In this document: one piece after another, positions 30,514 through 35,990 of the stretch
Layout of the letters: the number at the start of each line of letters is the position of its first letter
Numbering within the stretch: the stretch's first letter is position 1
Source of the DNA: JBPCIX01 sp051005875
GTDB taxonomy: Bacteria; Actinomycetota; CADDZG01; JAHWKV01
Reading direction: 5' to 3'
Length of the DNA: 35,990 nt
NCBI GenBank assembly: GCA_051005875.1
Contig: JBPCIX010000068.1
Location: forward strand, 1 to 35,990
Made by a program: the position numbers and the translations under genes
The notes under the pieces: model-generated
Told to the model about the DNA's origin: nothing
The model's database searches: none
What the model saw: only the letters and a program-made list of their open reading frames with translations

Positions 30514-31167
30514 CTAGGGTCCCGGCTGCCGAACTCCGACTTTGAGCAGCCGTCCCGGCGCCCCCTCGTCCACCAATTTCTGGACCGGCGCGAAAAGGCG
30601 CCTGTGAACCGGCGAAGGGCCGAACCCGGCCAGGGCCCACTTGTGAAACGGCGAGGGATAACCTTTGTTCGATTCAAAAAAATAGAACGGGTACAAGGAA
30701 GCCAGCCCGACCATTATTTCGTCCCGACTCACCTTTGCCACAATTGATGCGCAGGCGATAGAAACTGATTCACAGTCCCCACGCACAATCATTTTCACAT
30801 TGGGGCAACGCTCCTTCAAAAAGTTCCAATTGCCGTCGGCCAGAATGGCATCGGGCCTGACGGCCAAGCCTCCCAGCGCCCTTGCGCCGGCGCGTCGGAT
30901 TGCTTCAGAAAGGCCCACGTCGTCTATTTCCCTCGGCCACGACATGCCCACCGACCAGCAAAGACACTGCTGCCTCACCCTGGATGCAAGCCAGCGGCGC
31001 CGAGGCTCATCGAGCAGTTTGGAATCACGAACTTTGTAGATGCGGGTGCCCGGGCGAAGAACAACTGCCCCCACCGTTACAGGGCCGGCCCAAGCGCCGA
31101 CGCCGACTTCGTCGACACCGCCGATGAATTCCGCTCCCTGACGAGCAAGGGCATTTTCATGGGCCAT
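30514..31167 (-). CDS. rnhB: Ribonuclease HII
   Basis: Removes ribonucleotides and RNA primers from DNA. Catalytic carboxylates are visible: D and E in GGVDEVG near the N-terminus, D in AILADGNWNF, and D in ASIVAKVSRDEIM; GYPSPFHKWALAGFGPSPVHR closes the domain. The usual GRG motif following the first acidic pair is GVG here. ATG 31167 gives a normal N-terminus; GTG 31194 or TTG 31263 (overlapping lepB by 20 bases) would add a basic leader. Length about 217 residues from the preferred start. Confidence 0.93.
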   Translation of the reverse strand: MAHENALARQGAEFIGGVDEVGVGAWAGPVTVGAVVLRPGTRIYKVRDSKLLDEPRRRWLASRVRQQCLCWSVGMSWPREIDDVGLSEAIRRAGARALGGLAVRPDAILADGNWNFLKERCPNVKMIVRGDCESVSIACASIVAKVSRDEIMVGLASLYPFYFFESNKGYPSPFHKWALAGFGPSPVHRRLFAPVQKLVDEGAPGRLLKVGVRQPGP

Positions 31168-31243
31168 CCCAGGAACCGGATTGGTTCTTGCCACACCGCC
31201 CTTGCGAAGGCGGTAGGTTCGAGTTCGGTAGGTGGCCTTGAAG

Positions 31244-31918
31244 CTATCCGCCGGGGTTGCCAAGAAGATGGATGCGGCTCGGGGGCCAAATCAACACGAA
31301 GGCGCGGCCTAGAATGGTCGACTTTGAAATCGGGCCGAACACTCTTGAGTCTTGAGAGTTGTTACGGTTGTCTCCCATCACGAAGACCTTACCCTTAGGG
31401 ATCTTCGTGGGACCGTAATCTGGTATCGGGCCGCTGTCGTGCAAATACGGTTCGGTGAGCTTGCGGTTATTGACAAAAACCGCGCCTTGTTTGGCTTGAA
31501 TGGTTTGACCCTCCGTTGCTATCACCCGCTTGATGAAATCTTTTTCGGTGGACTTCAAACCAAGATCCTCGGCGATGCTGTTGAGGAAGTTGCGAAATGT
31601 CCCACGATCGACCTTGGGGTTGGTTTCGCCAAAGGGTGAAACAAAAACAATGACCTGACCGGATTTGGGTTCTGAGAACCGATACAGGAACTTCGACACA
31701 AGGACCCGGTCGCCGATCATCAACGTATTCTCCATTGATCCTGACGGAATGTAGAACGCCTGGACCACGAACGTCTTTATTAAAAGCGCGATGCCGAGGG
31801 CAACGATAATCAGAACTGGCAGTTCCCTTAGGAACTGAAGAGCGCCTCCTTTGTGCTTTTCCTTGCGCCTGTCACGCCGGGAAACAAGCGGAGCTGGCTC
31901 CGTGTCTTCGCTTTGCAC
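31244..31918 (-). CDS. lepB: Type I signal peptidase LepB
   Basis: Cleaves Sec/Tat signal peptides at the outer membrane face. 224 residues: basic cytoplasmic tail, one transmembrane helix (about 31-52), catalytic Ser61 in IPSGSMENTL, GDRVLVSKFLYRF, catalytic Lys130 in DFIKRVIATEG, and box E GDNRNNSQDSRVFGPI. Start GTG 31918, 6 bases after the rplS stop. It would process the exported proteins seen elsewhere in the window, except the lipoproteins, which use LspA. Confidence 0.96.
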   Translation of the reverse strand: MQSEDTEPAPLVSRRDRRKEKHKGGALQFLRELPVLIIVALGIALLIKTFVVQAFYIPSGSMENTLMIGDRVLVSKFLYRFSEPKSGQVIVFVSPFGETNPKVDRGTFRNFLNSIAEDLGLKSTEKDFIKRVIATEGQTIQAKQGAVFVNNRKLTEPYLHDSGPIPDYGPTKIPKGKVFVMGDNRNNSQDSRVFGPISKSTILGRAFVLIWPPSRIHLLGNPGG

Positions 31919-31924
31919 CCAGGG

Positions 31925-32266
31925 CTACCGCTTTTCCTTAACCTTCGCCGCCCGGCCGACTCGCTCGCGCAGGTAGTAAAGCTTGGCTCGCCTGACGTCG
32001 CCGCGGCTTGTCACTTCGATCTCTGCAAGCGTGGGCGAGTGGACGGGAAACGTGCGCTCTACCCCCACGTTGAAAGAAATCTTCCGCACCGTAAAGGTTT
32101 CGCGAACACCGGACCCTTGCCGGCGAATTACGATGCCCTGAAAGACCTGGGTTCGAGATCTGGCTCCTTCGACGACCTTCACGTGGACCTTTACGGTATC
32201 GCCGGGGCGAAAATCCGGAAGGTCGCTTTTTAGGAAGGGGCGCAGCAAGACATCGGTCTTAGACAT
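31925..32266 (-). CDS. rplS: Ribosomal protein bL19
   Basis: 113 residues: PDFRPGDTVKVHVKVVEG, RTQVFQGIVIRRQGSGVRETFTVRKIS, GVERTFPVHSPTLAEIEVTSRGDVRRAKLYYLRERVGRAAKVKEKR, the complete family. ATG 32266 follows GAGGAG at good spacing. It follows trmD, as in most bacteria. Confidence 0.97.
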   Translation of the reverse strand: MSKTDVLLRPFLKSDLPDFRPGDTVKVHVKVVEGARSRTQVFQGIVIRRQGSGVRETFTVRKISFNVGVERTFPVHSPTLAEIEVTSRGDVRRAKLYYLRERVGRAAKVKEKR

Positions 32267-32371
32267 TGTTCTCCTCGATTCGGAAATACTTCAAAAGTTG
32301 AACGGGAAGGTCTTTGGGCCCACCGAACATCGGCCCACGCACCTACCTTACCCGCAGACCTCGAAATGATA

Positions 32372-33115
32372 TCAGGGGCTGGTTGTTTGACCTTCCTCGG
32401 CCTGCCACCGAGCGACGATCTCACGCTCAGGCTCCGTCAGATCGGCGTTTTCAAGATAGTCACGCCGAGCCTCGTAGGTCCTGCGGATACTCTGTTCACG
32501 ACGCCAGCCAGCAATCTTTGCATGATCTCCGGAGAGCAAAACCTCCGGCACTTTGAGCCCACGGAACTCAGCCGGTCGCGTGTATTGCGGATATTCAACA
32601 AAGCCCGAGGCGAAAGATTCCTCGTTCAGTGAACCCTCATTGCCCATAACTCCCGGAACCAGCCGTGAGACTGCCTCGATAACGGCGATGGCGCCGACCT
32701 CGCCCCCGGCGAGCACAAACTCACCGATCGATATCTCCTCAGCGCCCACGGCCTGCTTGATTCGATCATCCATGCCCTCGTATCGGCCGCAAACAAGAAC
32801 CAACTGCTCAGCCGTCGCCAAGTCCCTCACGATGGCCTGGGTCAGCGGCCGCCCCGCCGCCGAAAGCAGCACCACCCGGCCCCCGGGCGTCGTTATAGCC
32901 TCAACCGCCTCGACGACCGGCCCCGGCGCAAGCACCATCCCGGCGCCCCCGCCAAATGGCGCGTCGTCGACCTTGCGGTGGGGACCGGGGGCCCAATCAC
33001 GAAGGTCGTGAGCGGCGAAGCCAATTATTCCGGCCTCCACGGCTTTACCCAAAAGACCGGTTTGCATGGGTGAAGTGAACCATTCCGGAAAAATTGTTAC
33101 AACATCGAATCGCAC
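32372..33115 (-). CDS. trmD: tRNA (guanine37-N1)-methyltransferase TrmD
   Basis: Methylates G37 of tRNAs reading CNN codons. 247 residues with the SPOUT trefoil knot: FDVVTIFPEWF, PFGGGAGMVLAPGPVVEAVE, VLLSAAGRPLTQ, LVCGRYEGMDDRI and EEISIGEFVLAGGEVGAIAVIEAVSRLVPGVMGN (the SAM-binding knot). GTG 33115 is the right start, 4 bases after the rimM stop; a longer frame reaching 33343 runs through rimM in another frame and is not real. Confidence 0.96.
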   Translation of the reverse strand: MRFDVVTIFPEWFTSPMQTGLLGKAVEAGIIGFAAHDLRDWAPGPHRKVDDAPFGGGAGMVLAPGPVVEAVEAITTPGGRVVLLSAAGRPLTQAIVRDLATAEQLVLVCGRYEGMDDRIKQAVGAEEISIGEFVLAGGEVGAIAVIEAVSRLVPGVMGNEGSLNEESFASGFVEYPQYTRPAEFRGLKVPEVLLSGDHAKIAGWRREQSIRRTYEARRDYLENADLTEPEREIVARWQAEEGQTTSP

Positions 33116-33119
33116 CCGG

Positions 33120-33644
33120 CTATCTCCCGGCGCCTTCGCTGGGGTCCTGCGCCGGAAACAGGCCGGCCGGCGGGTCGACAATGATGAGGCGTGCATCCAG
33201 ATCCACCGAAACAATGATTTGCTTCGCGGCCGGGAGCAACACCTGCCCGCCGGCCGTGTCGACCGTCCAAAGATCCTGCTCGCCTCGCTCTTCAATCTCA
33301 GAAAGCGTCCCGAGGACCTTTCCCTCCAAATCCTCGACTCCAAGGCCGATCAAGTCGTGCATCCAATAGGTGTCGGGGCCGAGTTCGGGAAGGTCGTCCA
33401 GGTTCCCGAAAACGTCCATCCGTCTCAAGGCCTCGGCAGAAGATCTGTCGTTGACTTCTTTGAATTTCAGGTAGGCCCGTCCATGGTGGGAATTGAACGA
33501 TTGAACGATCAGGCTTTTGGCAGAATTTGGATCCGCACCCACCAGCAGAGCCGAGCCTGGGGCGAATCTTGCTTCGTTGTCGGAAAAGATCTTTACCGAT
33601 ACTTCACCTTTAAGGCCGTGCGCGGTGGCAATTTCGCCCACCAA
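33120..33644 (-). CDS. rimM: 16S rRNA processing protein RimM
   Basis: Assists 30S maturation, binding ribosomal protein uS19. 174 residues: N-terminal VGEIATAHGLKGEVSVKIF domain, linker, and PRC-barrel domain beginning TYWMHDLIGLGVEDLEGKVLGTL and ending VDLDARLIIVDPPAGL. Start TTG 33644 with AGGG about 7 bases upstream; GTG 33641 is the alternative. Sits in the conserved rpsP-KH-rimM-trmD order. Confidence 0.95.
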   Translation of the reverse strand: MVGEIATAHGLKGEVSVKIFSDNEARFAPGSALLVGADPNSAKSLIVQSFNSHHGRAYLKFKEVNDRSSAEALRRMDVFGNLDDLPELGPDTYWMHDLIGLGVEDLEGKVLGTLSEIEERGEQDLWTVDTAGGQVLLPAAKQIIVSVDLDARLIIVDPPAGLFPAQDPSEGAGR

Positions 33645-33694
33645 GAGGTGGCCCTGTAGAAAATTAGGTGGAGGGTCGGCAGCGGTAGGGCTGG

Positions 33695-33931
33695 TCAGTC
33701 CACGATCTCGATCATTGCATTTCTGTCTTCGCGCCCGGCCGCCGTTTTCACAACGGTCCTAAGCGCCCTGGCGATCCGGCCGTTCCTTCCGATGACTTTT
33801 CCAACGTCATCAGGATGCACAATCAATTCAAAGATTAGTGTCCGCCCGGATTCTTCTTCTTCGATTTGGACATCGTCGGGATGCTCTACCAAATAGGAAG
33901 CAATGAACTGCAGAGTCGCTCTGGCGCCCAC
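33695..33931 (-). CDS. KH-domain RNA-binding protein (YlqC/KhpA-like)
   Basis: 78 residues from GTG 33931, 14 bases after the rpsP stop; this gives the usual family size. A type II KH domain with HPDDVGKVIGRNGRIARALRTVVKTAA, where GRNG is the GxxG RNA-binding loop. KhpA-type proteins bind RNA and often pair with KhpB/Jag; no khpB is in the window. Always found after rpsP in this neighbourhood. Confidence 0.93.
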   Translation of the reverse strand: MGARATLQFIASYLVEHPDDVQIEEEESGRTLIFELIVHPDDVGKVIGRNGRIARALRTVVKTAAGREDRNAMIEIVD

Positions 33932-33945
33932 TTTAAGTTTGTGGG

Positions 33946-34212
33946 TTAAGCAGGAATCTTTTGACCGTCGGGGGTCAATGCGCCCGATATCTTCAGCAGC
34001 TTCGTGACGGCCGCCGAGGGCTGCGCCCCCTGCCCAAGCCACGCCTTAGCGCGCTCGTTGTCGATCTCGATCTCAGAAGGCTCGGTGCGCGGGTTATAGC
34101 GGCCGATCGCTTCAATGAAGGCGCCGTCGCGCGGAGCGCGCGAGTCGGTCACAACTACCCTGTAGGTTGGTTGCTTCTTTTTACCAATCCTGCGCAATCG
34201 AATTCGTACCAC
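33946..34212 (-). CDS. rpsP: Ribosomal protein bS16
   Basis: 88 residues: MVRIRLRRIGKKKQPTYRVVVTDSRAPRDGAFIEAIGRYNPRTEP is a full, typical S16 N-terminus, and the C-terminus GALTPDGQKIPA is normal. First ribosomal gene downstream of ffh (27-bp gap). Confidence 0.97.
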   Translation of the reverse strand: MVRIRLRRIGKKKQPTYRVVVTDSRAPRDGAFIEAIGRYNPRTEPSEIEIDNERAKAWLGQGAQPSAAVTKLLKISGALTPDGQKIPA

Positions 34213-34239
34213 GGCAAAGAGTCTAGCAGGGGGGCTCGC

Positions 34240-35580
34240 CTACGGCGGAAAGCCCATTCCCTTCATCGCTTTGAGGCCTTTTCCTGGACGCATTTTTGAC
34301 ATCTGCTTCATCATCTTTCGCGCCTGATCGAACTGCTTGAGCAAATCGTTCACGTCCCGCACCTGGGTCCCCGCCCCTCGCGCAATCCTTAGGCGGCGGC
34401 TTCCGGAAATAACTCGCGGGTCGGCTCTTTCCTTGGGGGTCATTGAGCGGATAATGGCTTCAACGCGTGTCATGTCGTCGTCGTTTACCTCCAGATCGGC
34501 GGCCTTGCCCATTCCGGGAATGCCGGGCAACATTTTCAAGATGTCGCCGATGCCGCCCATCTTTTTTACCTGCTGCATTTGCTGCAAAAAATCATCGAAG
34601 GTGAACTTGGCCTCAAGGACTTTGCGCGCCTGTTCCTGGGCTTCCTGCTGAGACATGGTCGACTCGGCCTTTTCGATAAGGCTGAGAACATCGCCCATGC
34701 CCAGAATCCTCGAAGCAATGCGATCCGGGTGGAACGCTTCGAGGTCCGTCAGCTTCTCGCCGGTTCCGGCGTACTTGATAGGCGCCCCCGTTACGGTGGT
34801 GGCCGATAGCGCGGCGCCGCCCCGAGCGTCGCCGTCGATCTTCGTCATGATGATTCCGGTAAGCGGAAGGGTCTCGCCGAAGGCCTGTGCCGAGTGGACG
34901 GCATCCTGGCCGGTCATGGCATCGAGTACAAACAAGACCTCGTGGGGTTGGATCTCGGCATGCACCCTGGCGACCTGGTCCATCAGTTCTGTGTCCACAT
35001 GCAGGCGGCCGGCGGTGTCCACGATGACCACGTCGGCCTCTCTGTTTCCTCTTTCCAGGCCGGCCTTCGCAACCGCAACGGGATCGGTTGTGTCGTGCTG
35101 GCCGTGAAAAGCCACACCGGCCTGCTCCGCGAGAATTTCAAGCTGCTTGATGGCGGCAGGACGCTCAAGGTCTGCGGCGACCAGCAGCACCCGGCTGCCC
35201 TTTCCCTTTAGTAGCGCCGCCAGCTTGCCGGCGGCCGTCGTTTTGCCTGAGCCTTGCAGGCCAGCCAAAAGAATGACGGTTGGCGGAGAGGACGCCATCT
35301 TGAGCGGGGTGGTGGTTCCGCCGAGAATCTTAATCAGCTGTTCGTGAACAATCTTGACGACCTGCTGGCCGGGAGTCAGCGACTTTAGAACCTCTTCGCC
35401 GACAGCTCTTTCTCGAACGCCTGCCAGAAAACTCTTGACGGCCGGTAGAGCGACATCGGCTTCCAGCAAAGCCAGGCGGATTTCCCTTAGGGCGGACTCA
35501 ACATCGCTGTCCGTGAGCCGACCCTGCCCGCGAAGCTTTTTGAATATGCCGTCAAGCCGGTCGCCAAGAGAATCAAACAT
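34240..35580 (-). CDS. ffh: Signal recognition particle protein Ffh
   Basis: Targets membrane proteins co-translationally with SRP RNA and FtsY. 446 residues: N domain (MFDSLGDRLDGIFKKLRG...), G domain with P-loop LLAGLQGSGKTTAAGKLA (about 103-120), DTAGRLH (about 189-195), TKIDGDARGGAALS (about 246-259) and GTGEKLTDLE (about 272-281), then the Met-rich M domain (DFLQQMQQVKKMGG ... ARKMMKQMSKM). ATG 35580 is the correct start, 51 bases inside a longer open frame. TACACT lies 7 bases before the ATG, so the mRNA may be leaderless. Confidence 0.96.
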   Translation of the reverse strand: MFDSLGDRLDGIFKKLRGQGRLTDSDVESALREIRLALLEADVALPAVKSFLAGVRERAVGEEVLKSLTPGQQVVKIVHEQLIKILGGTTTPLKMASSPPTVILLAGLQGSGKTTAAGKLAALLKGKGSRVLLVAADLERPAAIKQLEILAEQAGVAFHGQHDTTDPVAVAKAGLERGNREADVVIVDTAGRLHVDTELMDQVARVHAEIQPHEVLFVLDAMTGQDAVHSAQAFGETLPLTGIIMTKIDGDARGGAALSATTVTGAPIKYAGTGEKLTDLEAFHPDRIASRILGMGDVLSLIEKAESTMSQQEAQEQARKVLEAKFTFDDFLQQMQQVKKMGGIGDILKMLPGIPGMGKAADLEVNDDDMTRVEAIIRSMTPKERADPRVISGSRRLRIARGAGTQVRDVNDLLKQFDQARKMMKQMSKMRPGKGLKAMKGMGFPP

Positions 35581-35586
35581 TGCTCT

Positions 35587-35592
35587 AGTGTA
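35587..35592 (-). promoter_or_regulatory. ffh: Candidate -10 box of ffh (leaderless promoter)
   Basis: TACACT on the minus strand, with its 3' end 7 bases from the A of the ffh ATG, so transcription would begin at or next to the start codon. TTTGCG 16 bases upstream is a weak -35. No ribosome site precedes the ATG. Confidence 0.5.
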
Positions 35593-35742
35593 AAGCGCTA
35601 GGGCCTGCCGCAAACCGAGTTGCACCCTCATTGCTGCTCGACGACGATCTGGTCTTCTTAGGACAATCGATGGTCCAAAAGAAACTTAAGAAAAGTTTCG
35701 GCTTTGGGTCGAAAAAGAGCTAGTTCTGTCGGTCCCCCTCCG

Positions 35743-35748
35743 TATCAT
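35743..35748 (+). promoter_or_regulatory. Candidate -10 box of the DUF222-type gene (leaderless promoter)
   Basis: TATCAT on the plus strand ends 7 bases before ATG 35756, with no ribosome site between, which again suggests a leaderless transcript. The -35 region is not recognisable. Confidence 0.4.
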
Positions 35749-35755
35749 TGATTGC

Positions 35756-35990
35756 ATGATCAGTACAGCGCACAAGCAGTCCATTCGGGGAGATTCAGTC
35801 GAACAACTCAAGGCTGAAATTAGGGATTTGGTTGGTAGTCTTGATTCCGAGGTACTTGATCCTAAGTTCGCCGCCCGGCTTGTCGAGGACTTCGTTGAAA
35901 TCGGGCGGATGGCCGCCGCGGGCAGAGATTTAGCGGCCCGGCAGGTTGCTCGCACCGGCGCTTGGCAACTGCAGGGTTACAAGACTCCTG
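35756..35990 (+). CDS. DUF222/13E12-type HNH endonuclease-like protein, N-terminus only
   Basis: The first 78 codons of a gene cut by the right edge. The sequence LDPKFAARLVEDFVEIGRMAAAGRDLAARQVARTGAWQLQGYKTP matches the start of the actinobacterial DUF222 family, whose members usually carry an HNH nuclease motif at the C-terminus (outside the window). These are common, multi-copy proteins linked to the 13E12 repeat family. The ATG at 35756 is near a -10-like box with no ribosome site. Transcribed away from ffh. Confidence 0.75.
   Translation, partial: MISTAHKQSIRGDSVEQLKAEIRDLVGSLDSEVLDPKFAARLVEDFVEIGRMAAAGRDLAARQVARTGAWQLQGYKTP

Noticed and set aside
33116..33343. N-terminal extension of trmD
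   Set aside because: It runs through rimM in another frame; TrmD homology starts at GTG 33115.

Overview
The window looks like a chromosomal segment of an actinobacterium (Actinomycetota), moderately high in G+C, probably from a deep-branching or uncultured lineage. The main evidence is gene order. Reading the minus strand from the right end, ffh-rpsP-KH-rimM-trmD-rplS-lepB-rnhB-yraN-comM-dprA-(WhiG/FliA-type sigma factor)-rpsB-tsf-pyrH-frr-cdsA is the classical actinobacterial block, with the whiG-like sigma gene between dprA and rpsB. DtxR/IdeR-type iron boxes, a luciferase-like monooxygenase, a DUF222/13E12-type HNH protein and likely leaderless promoters fit this.

Layout. 1-2141 (minus): 3'-truncated, apparently frameshifted secreted DNRLRE-domain protein. 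2142-3000: gene-poor. 3001-5413 (plus): cupredoxin lipoprotein, five-TM molybdopterin oxidoreductase with an internal Tat motif, and a SufT-like Fe-S assembly factor. 5493-8221 (plus): thiamine operon thiE-thiO-thiS-thiG. 8312-10025 (plus): disordered anchored protein and a DUF72 protein. 10031-14321: iron-uptake locus, with fbpC (minus) divergent from fbpA-fbpB (plus) across two iron boxes, and a DtxR-family regulator (minus) whose 3' end overlaps fbpB. 14398-18886 (minus): threonine aldolase, PPi-type phosphofructokinase, PlsC acyltransferase, a 160-bp hairpin element, an AlaC-like aminotransferase and a CopZ-like metallochaperone. 18941-20797 (minus): luciferase-like protein, polytopic membrane protein, DUF1232 protein. 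20928-35580 (minus): ROK glucokinase and the conserved translation/secretion/DNA-uptake block. 35756-35990 (plus): start of a DUF222/HNH-type gene.

How the genes work together. The thi cluster supplies both branches of thiamine assembly: ThiO makes the imine, ThiS carries sulfur, ThiG builds the thiazole and ThiE couples the halves. The fbp genes encode a complete Fe(III) ABC importer that the boxes place under iron control. The cupredoxin is a plausible redox partner of the molybdoenzyme. The right-hand block carries ribosome, SRP and signal-peptidase functions and is closely packed, with many 1-4 nt overlaps.

Most interesting signals: a 146-160 nt inverted-repeat element at 17289-17448, whose G.U pairs favour a plus-strand RNA and whose terminus recurs at 8215 over another stop codon; two conserved proteins (ThiG, ROK kinase) whose N-termini are reachable only from CTG; a ThiS ending in Gly-Gly-Cys-Ser; an iron regulator with non-IdeR metal ligands; and a 21-codon mini-ORF made by duplication of the plsC 3' end that exactly fills the plsC-pfk gap. 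No tRNA, rRNA, CRISPR or transposase gene was recognised.
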